Shown here: one piece after another, positions 10,940-22,736 of the stretch | How the letters are laid out: each line of letters begins with the position of its first letter | How positions within the stretch are numbered: position 1 is the stretch's first letter | Assembly: GCA_013180625.2 (NCBI GenBank) | Contig: SNVD02000552.1 | Coordinates: forward strand, 62,001-126,000 | From: Boswellia sacra | Lineage: Eukaryota; Streptophyta; Magnoliopsida; Sapindales; Burseraceae | DNA length: 64,000 nt | Direction of reading: 5' to 3' | Position numbers and translations under genes: made by a program | The notes under the pieces: generated by a model | Seen by the model: only the letters and a program-made list of their open reading frames with translations | The model's database searches: none | Told to the model about the DNA's origin: nothing

Positions 10940-10956
10940 CCCCGGCAATGGCGCCA
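10940..10956 (-). promoter_or_regulatory. Primer-binding site, tRNA-Asp type
   Basis: Six bases inside the 5' LTR the minus strand reads TGGCGCCATTGCCGGGG. The plant tRNA-Asp 3' end pairs with TGGCGCCGTTGCCGGG, so 15 of 16 positions fit, with one mismatch. This sets the transcription direction as minus. Confidence 0.85.
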
Positions 10957-10962
10957 AAAACT

Positions 10963-12368
10963 TGATGCGTTCGAAACTAGCAAGTATACTAATCGCACAA
11001 GTAATAAAGTGATGAATAAGATATCGTTCCCACGAGGATTGATTCTAATTGAATTTGTTATTTTATAGCAAAAACAGAATAAACGGAGGGTTTTTGTTGA
11101 TTGATTAACTAGATGAAATATTAATGCAAGTAAAGAATAACACAATGTTAACTTAATTGAAGTGAGAATTAATCACTGACGGAAATCTGGTTAAGGGATC
11201 ATTCTCTGCCACAAGATATGGATTTGCAAATTAATCATAGAATTGTCATCCAATTACACCATTGAAATTATCAACCGTAGATAACAACAAGCTCTGTTAT
11301 CCCAATCTTTCCTTACTTTGTTGTTAAATAAAACAGGCTCTTTATTTAATCTCTATCCATTAAACAACCTAGAACAAGCTCTCTAAATTTAATTCAATGG
11401 ATGCATTACGATAAGAAAGATAGGTTGATCTAAGCAATAAACACACAAGCTCGGATTATTTAACTTAGGTTGTATTCTCCAATTGCAATCTCTGATCACA
11501 ATTTTGCTACTAATGATTAGAAATTCAAGACAATTACGGATCAAGATTTCTAATCTAGCAATAGACAACAACCAGATTATATTCAGTTGGCCATTCCCAA
11601 ATACAATCAGCAAGCAATCATAAGCATTAGATATGGGAAAATACAAGCAACTTCAATTAGAGAATTGGATAACAATTTCTTGCACAATCAACTCACAAAA
11701 ACCATATCAAGGGCTTTGAAATCACCCTCAACCAATTCAGATTCAGTTACACATGTTCAAAAACGTGGTAAATACAATACAACAAACATTCCAGAAAATG
11801 AAAGGGAAGGGAAAAACTTAGCAAATTTGATGTAATTCTCTTTGGATTGTAGTTCTTCCTCTTTCCAAGCTTCTTTCTCCTTCAAGAACTCCAAAGATGA
11901 AAGAATTCCAGAGCTGCAGCCTCCACGTTCTCCCCTCTTCAAGTTATGAAAATAAAACCCTAAAATGTGTTTAAATACTCTGCTACAGTAACGTGCTACA
12001 GTGTCCCGTATTATACATGCTACAGTGATTGTGGAATTACATTTCTACACTTCTCACACTGTTTTGATTACAACTTTTGGTACACTGAATGGATTCATAA
12101 ACCGTAAATTTCTCCAAAAAGTAGACTTCGAGAGCTTTTCAACGGTATATGATATGTCATCGGGTTCATTGTATATCAATACAATTAAATCCGAGAAGAT
12201 GGTTGACTAGCAGAGGTGAAAATGAAGGGTTTTACTCCATTTTGGTGCAAGTTCCTCCAAAACTCCTACAAACATCAAAACCACACAAAAACATAAAAAT
12301 ACAAAGGATTATAGCAAAGAAACATGGATGAATTAATATGAAAATGATACATAAATAGACACCTATCA
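10963..12368 (-). repeat. 5' LTR of the gypsy element
   Basis: 1,406-bp partner of the 3' LTR at 3202-4615. It adjoins the primer site on its left, so it is the 5' LTR of a minus-strand element. The target duplication ATAGT follows at 12369-12373. Confidence 0.93.
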
Positions 12369-12428
12369 ATAGTATTATTATAAAATATAATTTATAAGTA
12401 ATTAAATTTTTTTAATTCAAATTAAACT

Positions 12429-13130
12429 TTGTAAGTTCTGAAGCCATGGATTCAATTATGTTAATTAAAACACAAGCAGTTATATAAAACGTAACCTGCG
12501 AAAAAGTAAAAATGCATAGCAAACTCTTACGTGGTTTAACTATAACTAGCCTACATCCACGGCAGCCAAGCTGCAATTCACTAAGTCATTCACGATTACA
12601 AATCCTTAGATTTATAATAGACGAAACCCCTTTCTCTCACTCACCTTTCTTTGTAATACGCTCCCTCCAAGAACTTCAACTTTAGTGAACCAACTTTCTA
12701 ATCGTGCTGCACTTCACTATCTAACAGTTCGAGTCCCATTTGACTGTTTAAAAACTTCCCTGAATAACTCAAGTAACAAAGATAAAACTCAACAAAGTTA
12801 TTTGTACTTTATCAGGCACGAATATCTTAACTATACCAGTTAAAAAAGACACTATCCCAATACCAGTTACAAACTCATATAAGCAATTATCCTTCAAGCC
12901 ATGATCTAACTCTTAAGAGCACAAACTTAGCTAAAAAGCTAAATAAACAATGATGTAAACTTAACATAAACAGATATGCATTGAACACTCTCTCAAAAAA
13001 ATACCTGAACAAAGTTTTGTATTGCTTGGACGTTGAATGATCTCTCCTTTATATAGGCTGCACGTTCAACATTTATTTATTGAAAAAGAATTTGATCAAA
13101 GCTTTCCAAAACTTGCATGTATATCTAGGA
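12429..13130 (-). repeat. Copia-type LTR remnant
   Basis: Starts TGTAAGTTCTG and contains at 12529-12562 the ACGTGGTT...CTACATCCACGG arrangement found in the three other minus-strand copia LTRs of this window. CTTTATATAGG near 13050 would be a TATA box on the minus strand. No internal region or partner LTR adjoins it; the left limit is approximate and the right limit unknown. Confidence 0.55.
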
Positions 13131-13160
13131 AAACAAATCCAAGTTAGGATTCACACTCCA

Positions 13161-13412
13161 TGACCTAAATCAATTCACCTAAATACCCATTACCTAAATC
13201 AATTCACCTAAACACCCTATAACCTAAATTAATTCACCTAAACATCTTATAAGCTAAATCAATTCACCTAAATACCCCATAACCTAAATCAATTCACCTT
13301 AGATACCTATAACCTAAATCAATTCAGCTAAACACCCTATAACTTAAATCAAATCCCTAAACACCCAATAATCTAAATCAATTCACTTAAACACCCCATA
13401 ACCAAAATCAAT
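13161..13412. repeat. 30-bp minisatellite, about 8.5 copies
   Basis: Head-to-tail copies of ATAACCTAAATCAATTCACC followed by TAAACACCCC, each 29-30 bp with scattered changes. No spacers lie between units, so it is a plain minisatellite. It follows the copia LTR remnant and could have formed in its U3 region. Confidence 0.9.
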
Positions 13413-13716
13413 AAATCGATTCACCCTATAGACTGTTCTTATAGTTTCTCCTCTTGTTTAAATTAAGAACTCATTAAGTAATGAGTTTAAGGATAATGGA
13501 GGTTTTAAATCGTAGATACCAAGTACTATGGTATCCAAGATTAATTAGATATGTTAATCATTCTATTATTTCATCCATTTAATTTTAGACCTGTTCAAGA
13601 ATTATTAATAGAAATATGTTTTTTCGTTCACTTCCTAATCATAGGATGATAATAAAGATCACATGTCTAATAATAATTCTTGAATTGTCCATTTAGACAG
13701 TTTAAGAATGTAAAAC

Positions 13717-13960
13717 CACTAGAAGAAATCAGACCTTTCACAACGTCTGAAAAACGCTGTAAAACTCTTTTCACAGTGTTTTGTGACATGTTGTTATCGA
13801 CGAACTTGTAAAACCCCTAGTCTATTATAGCACTGTAAAGAAACACTATAAAACTTTGTTTACAGTGTTATTTGAACATTGTAAATATTGGTTTACAACA
13901 TTTTTTAAACACTATAAACAAGTACTTACAACATTTTTTAAACGCTGAAAGATTGAAAAG
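13717..13960. mobile_element. Left end of an old CACTA element
   Basis: Starts CACTAGAAGAAATCAGACC and is followed by several GCTGTAAA/TTTACAGTG-type subterminal motifs in both orientations. The probable right end is at 55250-55489, whose complement begins CACTACGAGAAACTTCACC; the two share ACCTTTYACARC behind the CACTA tip. The 3-bp flanks are AAC here and AAG there, one mismatch. The element would be a non-autonomous CACTA expanded by nested insertions; the pairing is inferred. Confidence 0.6.
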
Positions 13961-15220
13961 ATTTAAAAAAAAAATGGTCGATGATATGGACCAAAATAAT
14001 AAATTACACTAATGTATCAAAGTTCATATATTCCAAATGATTCCTTCATCGACTTCAACATGATATTTCTGCACTAACATAAAAATACAACCAATTACAT
14101 AATCTTGTAGCTTTTGTAAGCTTTTAGAGTTATCAAATAAACACAAATGAAATTATAAAAGAGATAAAGTAGGTACTTTTGTTTTACAAAGTTTTCTCCT
14201 AACTTCCTAAAATTTTAAAAAACAATCATACATCTTGTATACCTCATTTTGTCTGAACCATATGGACCACCAATGCCAATTGTAACAAGCCCCCTATTTT
14301 CTCTCTAAGTTGCATCTACTCTCTTAAATTCCTTCTAGCTGTAATAATAACCAATAATGAAATAAATAAGCATTTTGTAGAGAGTCAAGTGGTGAGCAAT
14401 TGGTCTTAATATGCAAGATATAATAGAATTGATTTTAGAGATATATATGCCGCTTAATTTTACTAAATAAGTTGACAACAAAAATAAGACACTGAATTAA
14501 TTAAGTAATTCCTAGATGAAACTAACTTATCACCCTAAAATGGGGAGTATATTCATTATTGCTTTTGCTTCGTAACTTTATCTAGTAACTTTCATTATGT
14601 CTATTTACTGTTGAATTTCTCAATTTCAATAATCAAAGTCCAAAGACTACAAATGGATACATATATTTTCTATTACTTCAGAAAAAGCATGTTAGTTTTG
14701 ATTTGCTTTGTGGATGCTTATATAATGGTTTTAAGAGCATGAAAAACCTTTTTACTTAGTTCATGGATTACACCAGCCTGTAAAAAGCATGGATTGTAAA
14801 TGGTCGATAGCAAAGATGTGGATGATGAGAAATAATTTTAGAATAAAGCTTGACACTGACAGAGATTTTATGATAATACCTGTCTGAAATGGTAGTTGAG
14901 GAATTAAAATGCATGGCATTTCCAAATATCAAAAGCACATCGTGCTGCATAATTGTCTAGAAATTTAAGTCAAAATATGACATCAGATGCTTCCAGTAAC
15001 TTGTATAATCATAGATTTGCATGTCTCTAACAACTAAATATATTGCTTTCTTCACTTTTATTGAATCTATTTGTATTAAGACCATCTCAGATCTTCAATT
15101 AAAAAATGTTACTTAAGATGGTCTGTAACCAAGTTATTATAGATTTCATCTAAATTAAAAAATCTTGAACTTTGAAAAGTATAACATCAATGTAGTTACA
15201 CATCAATGAACAAAAGGGAT
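13961..15220. other. No gene recognised
   Basis: AT-rich interior next to the CACTA left end. No frame longer than about 60 codons and no recognisable motif. It ends at the first copy of the 42-bp direct repeat. Confidence 0.5.
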
Positions 15221-15262
15221 AGCAATAGACTATGATAAAAACTCTATTTACATTTAGAACTG
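15221..15262 (+). repeat. 42-bp direct repeat, left copy
   Basis: Identical over all 42 bases to 28074-28115, starting AGCAATAGACTATGATAAAA and ending TTAGAACTG. Bases on both sides differ. Truncated copia sequence begins immediately to its right, so the copy sits exactly at the edge of a 12.8-kb inserted block. Confidence 0.9.
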
Positions 15263-15263
15263 A

Positions 15264-18200
15264 AGCAAACAAGCAATTGCAAGTAGTAATCTGATTGACT
15301 CAAGTCTAGCTACAGGTGCAAAGGTTTCATCAAAGTCTATACCTTCAACTTGTGTGTAACCTTGTGCAACTAACCTAGCTTTATTTCTTACTACTTGACC
15401 ACTTTCATCAGTTTTATTTTTGTAAATCCATTTAGTTCCAATGACATTTGTACCTTCTGGCCTAGGAACTAATTCCCACACTTCATTCCTTTTAAACCGA
15501 TTAAGTTCATCTTGCATAGTTTGAATCCACACCTCTTCTTTTAAAGCTTTTTTCACATTTTTTGGCTCAACTAAAGAAACATAACATGCAAACCTTACCT
15601 GATTTCTTACCTTGCTCTGAGTTTTCATTATGCCATCTGTTGTTCCAATGATAGAACTTGTTAGATGCGCCTTTTGAATCCATGTGGGTGGATCTTTTCT
15701 ATCTTCATCATTCCGGATTGAACTTTTGTTCAAATCTGAGTTGTCAGATGTTACTGTTACGTCGTAACAACAGCTGTTTCCTCTTTCATAACAGTATCTT
15801 CCTTTTTGCTGCTGTCTGAATCTGATTTTTTTGTATCTTCTATGAAGCTGGTTATGCTTTCCTCTTGTGAGTACTTTGCATAATCATCAAGGTCATCAAA
15901 TACTACGTTTGCAAATTCCATGACTGCCTCAGTTCTCAGATTGTAAACTCTAAATGCTTTGCTGTTTTGAGCATATCCCACGAAGACTCCTTCATCACTC
16001 CTTGGATCTAGTTTTCTTAACAGTTCTCTGTCGTTTAAGATGTAAACCTACAACCAAAGACATAAAAATATTTCAAATTAGGTTTTCTTCCTTTCAAAAT
16101 TTTATACGGTGTCTGATTAGTGCCAGGTCTAAGAAAAACTCTATTTAAAATATAACAAGCAGTGCTTATCATTTCAGCCCATAGCCTCTTGGTCAACTTC
16201 TTGCTATTGAGCATCACTCTAGCCATCTCTTGAAGAGTTCTACTTTTCCTTTCCACAATGCCATTCTGTTCAGGAGTTTTAGGAGCTGAAAATTCATGAT
16301 CAATTCCATGATATTTGCAAAAGTCAGCATAGCTAAAATTTTCAAACTCCTTGCCATGATCACTTCTTATTCTCACAATCCTTCCAATGTTCCTATTTTG
16401 CTCATTTTCAAGCTTAACACAAAGATTCCTGAAAGCATCAAAAGTGTCAGATTTTTCTCTAATGAAATCCACCCAAGTAAATCTAGAAAAATCATCCATA
16501 CAAACAAATATATATCTCTTACCTGTAATGCTTTCAATTTGCATAGGACCCATAAGATCCATGTGAAGCAAATCAAGTATTTTAGAAGTTCTAAGAAGTG
16601 GATTTGATTTATGTAAACTTTTGATTTGTTTTCCCATTTGACATGGTCCACAAATTTTATCAATTTTGTCATCAAGTTTAGGAACTCCTCTTACAACACC
16701 TAACTTAGTTAATTTAACCAAGTCTTTGTAATTTAAATGTCCTAATTTTTTATGCCACAATTCTAAATCGGAAATCTTAGCATGAAATGCAATTTCTACT
16801 AGATAACAATTATCCAAAGATCTATTACCTTCTAGAATGCATTTACCAAAATTATCTAAGACCATGCATTTGTTTTGTGTGAAGTTAACAGTATATTTTT
16901 CATCACAAATCTGACTAATGCTTATAAGATTAGCTTTCAAGTCTTCCACTAGAAGGATATTTTTAAAATTGGGTAGGCCTTTGACATTCAAAGTGCCTTT
17001 ACCAATGATCTTACTTGTTGCTCCATCTCCAAAGGTGACATTTCCATCCTTGCATGCTTTAAAGTTTGTTAGAAACAATTCATTTCCACTCATGTGCCTG
17101 GAACAACTGCAGTCAAAATACCACAAGTCATTAGCTGCATGATTAAGTGCAGTAAAGGCAACATGACATACTATTTTGTCTTTCTTAACCCACTGCTGTT
17201 GTGATTTTGATAACAGTTTAAATTGTTTTGACTTTTTATGCAAAAGATTCAATAATTTAAAGCATCTAGGCCTAATATGTCCCTTTTTACCACAAAAATA
17301 GTAAATAGGAATGAACTTCCTTATATTTTCAGGACTGGACTTGAATGAACTTAGAGGGGAAACAAATGTTTCACTGCTCTTGGAATTAGGCTTGACTTTA
17401 AAGAGTTCGGTTCAAAATTCTTACCTGATGTTAAAGCTTTCACAAAAACTATTTTTGATAAAGATGCAACATTACCTTCTATGTATCCCAATCCATGTTT
17501 TTTAGAGTTTTCTCTTCCAAGACTCAAGACCTGATCAAGTTTGGCTGCTCTAATTTTGAGTTGATCAACACACTTCTTGCTTTCAACCAGTTCTATTATG
17601 ATTTTCTCAATGTGTACTGTTTTGTCTATCAAACCAGTTTCAAGTTCGGTGATGTGGTTTTCAGCATAAGCTTTTTCACATTTCAGAACTTCAATCTCCC
17701 TTTTCAAGGTGTTGATTTCTTCTTTCTGACTCAGCCATTCACTATAGAGTGCATTGTATGTTTCTTGCAACTCTTCATAATATTCTGGTCCATCTTCTTC
17801 ATCTGAATGATTAACACTATCCTGACAATCTTCTATTATGTCTGACATAATAGCCTTTCCTTTATCTGCTGCAGATGCTATAAATGCAACAAAATTGCTC
17901 ATGCAATCTTGGTCTTCTAACTCCGATTCTGATTCATCACTCCAGGTTGTTGTCAGCCCTTTGTTTTTCTTCTTGAGATTAGCACATTCAGATTGAATAT
18001 GCCCATAACCAGAACATTCATAGCACTGAATCTGTCCTTTCTTTTCAGGTTGTTTCGGTTTCTTTTTATCATTCTCCTTGCTAAATTTTCTGAACTTTTC
18101 TTCACTTGAATTTGATGGCTTTCCTTGATTCTTTTTCCAGAAATTTCTTTTCATGAACTTAACATAATTTCTTGTTAGAAAAGCAATTTGTTTAGAATTA

Positions 18201-18935
18201 GTTTCATCAAGCTCATCACTACATTCATCACTAGATTTTTCAGCTTTCACATTAAATGCAATGCTTTTACCTTTTTGTTTCCGAGTACTTTAATTTATTT
18301 CAAAGTTTTGGAGAATACCAATCAGTTCATCAACTCCCATTTTATCAATGTTTTTAACTTCCTCAATGGCTGAAATTTTAGGTTGAAACTTATCTAGGAT
18401 AGACCTAATTATCTTACTAACAACTTTTGCATCAGTAAAATTTTTGCCAAGCATGTATGCTGAGTTTGTAATGTGACATATCTTAGAGTAAAAATCAGAA
18501 ATTGATTCATCCTCATGCATCATCAGATTTTCAAATTGAGAATTCAGCCTCATTAATTTAGATCTTTTAACTGATGCAGTACCTTCATGTTTTACCTCAA
18601 GTATCTCCTATGCTTCTTTGGCCACTTTGCATCTAGAAATCTATCCGAAGTTGTTTAAGTCTACTGCAGCAAAGATTGCATTAAGAGCCTTGGAGTTCCA
18701 ACTAGATCGTCGGTATTCTTCATCAAACCATTTGTCCTCTGGTTTTTGTTCGGCATTACCAAAAGCATTCAGCTTTGTTGGCAGTGTCCATCCCTTAAGT
18801 ACACTCGTCCATGCCCTGTCATCAAGAGACTTGATATACATCATCATTCTTACCTTCCAATATGGATAATTACTGTCATCGAGAATAGGTGGTTGCGTTC
18901 CAGATCCTCCATTTTGAATAAACTCCGTCCTTCCA
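15264..18935 (-). pseudogene. Copia gag-protease-integrase-RT polyprotein, broken
   Basis: From right to left on the minus strand. Gag start (about 18930-18640) has YPYWKV and SLDDRAWTSVLKGW. Gag continues at 18553-18290 and 18250-17351 with zinc knuckle CYECSGYGHIQSEC and a long helical segment. A second knuckle, YYFCGKKGHIRPRC (first Cys lost), lies near 17270. The protease site reads WYFDCSCSRHM where WYLDSGCSRHM is usual, so the D-S-G catalytic motif is destroyed. The integrase has WHKKLGHLNY and its catalytic core with MDDFSRFTW, RSDHGKEF and PEQNGIVERK (17252-16035). A linker lies at 15981-15757, and the RT start has [10 protein letters not shown] and [11 protein letters not shown]. Frame breaks lie between the blocks. 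Confidence 0.88.
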
Positions 18936-18970
18936 AATCAACGTGATCGTTTTCTTCACTTGTCTATTAG

Positions 18971-18990
18971 TGAACCCGCTCTGATAACAA
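18971..18990 (-). promoter_or_regulatory. Primer-binding site of truncated copia element
   Basis: Minus strand reads TTGTTATCAGAGCGGGTTCA next to the LTR; TGGTATCAGAGC, complementary to initiator tRNA-Met, is the usual copia site. Confidence 0.7.
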
Positions 18991-18991
18991 T

Positions 18992-19878
18992 TGAAAGTTC
19001 TGGAGGTATGCAGTTATAAATAACAGCACAGTAAACTGTAATATAAATCGGCATAAGAGGATTTTTACGTGGTTCGATTATAAAAACTACATCCACGGAC
19101 AGCTATAGAGCTGCAATTCACTATGTTCTTGTTTGTATAATCTTTAGAACCTTTTACAGTGCTGACTCACTCTCACACACTGACCTAATCTTTGACAAAC
19201 AAAATCTTCGCAAAGATCCTGAACACTATTGACACTGCTCACTCTCTATCACAGATAACTTAACAGAACATTCTTAAGTTATACATAACACCCGATGTTT
19301 GACATAGAATTACATAAACACTCAACCCTCAAGTTATCCTAAGTGTCTACTAACTCACTCAGACTTAATCAACAACTCATGTACGATTATACATGAAACA
19401 AAGACTCAATAATTCAAAGTAATAAAGACATTCCTTTTGCATTGAAGCTTTCTTCTATGAAGTCATGGAATGCCATGACCAACTCTCTCAAGAACACACC
19501 CAGTATCCAATGCGCAAAAGCTCTCTGTTTACAACTATGTAATAACTCGATATATATTGAGAGGTCTTGGTCGAAATCTTCTTAGAAATTCTGTAAATAT
19601 CTCAATCAAATCACATTAGGGATAGGATAAACTAAAATAGGAAGTGTTTATAGTTAAACTCCTAAAGTAATAAGAACACATTAAACATCCTTCTATTTTG
19701 ATTAGGATACAATAAATATTATCCTAATCTATAAAGGTATTTATTGTGAATCAAAAACTTCCTATAATAATCATCTAGAAATAGTAAAATAGGAATAAAA
19801 AATACTTTTCTTATTTTTATGACAAGTTAACCAAAAACTTGACATGTGCATGACACATGTTTTACATTAACACCAACA
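18992..19878 (-). repeat. 5' LTR of truncated copia element
   Basis: 887 bp; the minus strand starts TGTTGGTG and ends ACTTTCA. It contains ACGTGGTTCGATTA and CTACATCCACGG (19067-19098) shared with other copia LTRs here, and a TATATATTGAG-type TATA region near 19550. The outer limit rests on the TGTTGG start seen in related LTRs. No second copy is present. Confidence 0.75.
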
Positions 19879-19883
19879 AGTAT

Positions 19884-20095
19884 TATATATTTTTTTAAAA
19901 AATCATAATAAAATACTTTATGCTTTTAAACCAACAAGTAAATATTGAAAATGATGTCGCGGGGATACTTATTAGTTTAACCAACCAACAAGCATTAGAA
20001 TACTTAATGAGCCCATACTTGTTAATAAAAAACCAACAAGTATTTGTTTACTTGGTGGGTAAAAACTAACAAATAAAGTCATTTTTCTTACAGTG
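19884..20095. mobile_element. CACTA-like transposon end with ACTTGTTGG subterminal repeats
   Basis: Reading the minus strand from 20095: CACTGTAAGAAAAATGAC, followed by several ACTTGTTGG/CCAACAAGT motifs in both orientations out to the copia LTR border. Tip and subterminal repeats are of CACTA type, but the tip is CACTG and no opposite end or coding part was found. The copia element seems to have inserted into it or been joined to it. Confidence 0.45.
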
Positions 20096-21961
20096 CGTAG
20101 TAATTATCTATCCTTGTAATTTAATGTAGAACACAAAAGTTTATCGTGATTTTTATATGCATGAAAATTTAAAAAATCATATTTTGTTTTGCCATTACTT
20201 GTATATCGTAGAAATAGTTTTAACAATAATTACAATTATTGAAAGATTAAATGACAATTTGAATGCAAACATTGGAGATAAGCAATGAAAAGAAAGGTAT
20301 TTATTTTGAGAAACAAGTAGTATGATTCTTGCCCCAATGACTTTTGAATCAAATGCATTGAGCTAAATGTGAATGATTATGCTTTTCAAAATTTATTTTT
20401 CCTTTTTTTTCCCTCATGAATGTTGAATATATTTAAAAACATGTTTGGTTAACTTTTAGATGATTTATTTGCTCTTTATATGATTGAAGTCTTTCCTTAG
20501 TTTTTGTTTAGTATTTGAACATAATCACCTGTACATAATCTTTAACTTGATTTTATTGTGTTATATAGATTTCAATATTATTTTTGCTTGGTGTTCATGT
20601 TTAAATTTTGATTAAGAATGTTTTGGCTCAATTTGAAGTAAATTGGGCATCAAATGTCCAAAAACATTGAGAAATCAAGGGCTCAGGTGCAACCCTTTTC
20701 TAAAATGAAAATTTGGAAATCTAGATTTGGGAAATTCCAGTGACTGGAATTCTAGTTTTTTCTAATACTGCATTATGCTTGTCTGAAATAGTAATTGTTT
20801 TATAACTATAAATTTTATTTTGGTATTCGATTTGGATTATTTTTTAATTATAAATTAACTAAATTAAAAGCTCTATAAAAGTTACTCAATAGTGTTTTTC
20901 AAATTCAAATGATTTGTGGTCAAAATCGAGCATTTATCCATAAATTTTACCTTCAATGAAAATGCTCCTAAATTTCATATTTTATACTATTTCTTAATTA
21001 ATACCACATTAGGGCTATTTTACCATAAGAAAACAATTTTAATGATTTCTATCATGTTTAGATTTTGTTTAAAATTTCTCAAAAAATCCAAAAAGTACTC
21101 AAGATTATATCTCAAATCTTTTGTCTTCACCATTCATCATTCTTCTTCATCTTTTGAGTTGTTATACATCTCTTGATGGTTCTTTGAAGCACTTCTAGAT
21201 GTTGAATCCAACATATCAATTATTTGGACTCCGAACTTTAGTCTTGCTCTTTTCTTTTCTTTTTTTTTAATCTATCTTTTGTTTTGTGATTCTATCTAAT
21301 ATTATACTTCTAAAAAATGGTTATAACTTTGAATAGTATTTATGCCTTGTACTCACTTGTTGACACATCTATAAGGTGACACATGACTTGATACACTTCT
21401 AATTATATTTTTGTTATATGTAGATTTTGATAATCTTGATGTTGTTTATGGCTTTATCCATCTTTTGCTTATGAGAAACACTTTATATGTTCTAGATGAT
21501 GTTGGAAGAGGAAAACAAAATTTATGTTTCACTTTTCTTGATTTTAAATTACTATTAGGTTGTTTTGGTAAGTCATTGACTCTATTAATGTATACATGAT
21601 GATGTTTTTCTTTTTTGTTCTTGTTTTAATTATCTTTATAAATGATATGTGTGCTACACTAATGCCTTTTGTGTTTTTGATGATGTTAAAGGGGCAAAAT
21701 GTATAAACAATGAAAAACTAATAGGCATTTCAAAAGGTGAGAAATATATACTTGTTTTTCAAAATAAGGAAAAATAATTTTTTTCTCAAAAGAAAAAAAT
21801 ATATTTACATGTTTAAAAAGCAAAGGGTCTGATTATTGACCAAAGGTCAAACCAATACTATTTGATCTTGATGAGCATCTTAAATATGTTTAACTTCTTA
21901 CAAATGAATAGTTAATTTTAATTCGTTTAAATATACATAAAATGTATGCATTTAGATTTGA
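20096..21961. other. Decayed retroelement-like DNA, no gene
   Basis: AT-rich. Around 20630-20760 and 21340-21740 the wording (AAATTCCAGTGACTGGAATT, GATGATGTTAAAGGGG) recalls LTR and post-pol regions of SIRE-type copia elements. No LTR pair, primer site or coding domain could be established. Reading frames near 20916 and 21411 are short and match nothing I know. Confidence 0.35.
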
Positions 21962-22705
21962 TGTTATGTATGTTTTTGTCTTGTTAGAATATTAAGCAAT
22001 ATAGGATTTGTTTTTAGATTAGAATTAAGACAAATTAGAATTTGTATGAAACTAGAAAGTTGAGTTTGATTGTAATTTGTTTTAATAGGACAATCTTCGG
22101 TACTCATAGTTTTGACAAGGAAACTAAAATAGGAAGAGTTTTTATTATACTTCTAGTCTAGGAATCATTGTTAGACTAGGAAAGAAACTCAAAGGCTTAT
22201 ATAAAGAGCCTTGTTCACATGAGTAAAAAAAACAGAGAACTAGAAAATGCTACATAATAGTGGGAGAGAAGATGGTAATAAATGTTTTAGGAGCCTTGGG
22301 AGACTACAAGGATAACAACGTTTTGGTGATCTTGGAAGCTACAGTTTGGGATTGTTAACTGTGAGTATAGATCAAGTATCCGTGGAAGTTCTTCTCTGCT
22401 AGTTTTTCCTTATAAGCATATTTCAAAGATTGGTGATTATCTTGGTGTATATGCATAGGAAGACTGTAAGGTCAAATTCTTGTTATTGCTTTTGATATTC
22501 TTGTAATTTCTTCTTTTATTGTTGATTGGAATAAAACTGTTGCTAAGATCTCCAAAGTGGACGTAGGCTTGAGTGGTCGAACCACTATAAATCTGGTGTT
22601 CCTATCTACTTTATTTTCTTGTTTGTTTTCTTACTTGTGGTTTCATCATAATTTTGTCAATATCTCAGATTGAACGCTTTTGCAAAAAGCATAAAATTCA
22701 CAACA
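21962..22705 (+). repeat. 5' LTR of Tnt1-like copia element
   Basis: 744 bp. It has a short inverted repeat CTAGTCTA/TAGACTAG at about 22152-22180 and a TATA box TATATAAA at 22198-22205. The same parts recur in the right LTR. Confidence 0.9.
22198..22205 (+). promoter_or_regulatory. TATA box of Tnt1-like LTR
   Basis: TATATAAA followed by GAGCC, conserved in the partner LTR at 24654-24661, and placed in the middle of the LTR as expected of a U3 promoter. Confidence 0.6.
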
Positions 22706-22707
22706 AA

Positions 22708-22720
22708 TTAGTATTAGAGC
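22708..22720 (+). promoter_or_regulatory. Primer-binding site of Tnt1-like element
   Basis: TTAGTATTAGAGC two bases after the LTR; the standard copia site is TTGGTATCAGAGC, so two changes have accumulated. Confidence 0.7.
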
Positions 22721-22736
22721 TTTGGTTCTAGAATCT

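Larger units (their letters stand above)
3202..12368 (-). mobile_element. Ty3/gypsy LTR retrotransposon, RT/IN-less, carrying two gene-derived copies
   Basis: Complete insertion of about 9.2 kb. Both ends are 1.4-kb LTRs reading TGATAGG...GCATCA on the minus strand, flanked by the exact 5-bp duplication ATAGT (3197-3201 and 12369-12373). Gag zinc-region-like sequence, an aspartic protease and the protease-RT linker place it in Ty3/gypsy; the tRNA-Asp primer site and lack of a chromodomain suggest the Athila/Tat side, but the lineage is uncertain. Reverse transcriptase, RNase H and integrase are missing, so it could only have moved with proteins from a relative. The space where they belong holds an unidentified captured coding segment, a 67-bp repeat array and a LOG-like retrocopy, all in the element's sense direction. 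Confidence 0.92.
15263..19878 (-). mobile_element. Ty1/copia element, 3' half missing
   Basis: Minus-strand element with 5' LTR at 18992-19878, primer site, gag, protease, integrase and the first part of reverse transcriptase. The RT frame stops after LLLAIAC at about 15270, where unrelated sequence (the 42-bp repeat) begins; the rest of RT, RNase H and the 3' LTR are absent. Two zinc knuckles in gag resemble SIRE/Maximus-type copia elements. The truncation coincides with the block boundary, so it happened when the block was cut out or inserted. Confidence 0.85.

Noticed and set aside
13161..13412. CRISPR-like array
   Set aside because: Units are head to tail with no unique spacers, and the genome is a plant's; it is a minisatellite.
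16296..17142. Plus-strand and shifted frames over the copia integrase
   Set aside because: The minus-strand frame at 16035-17252 carries all integrase motifs; the others are shadows.
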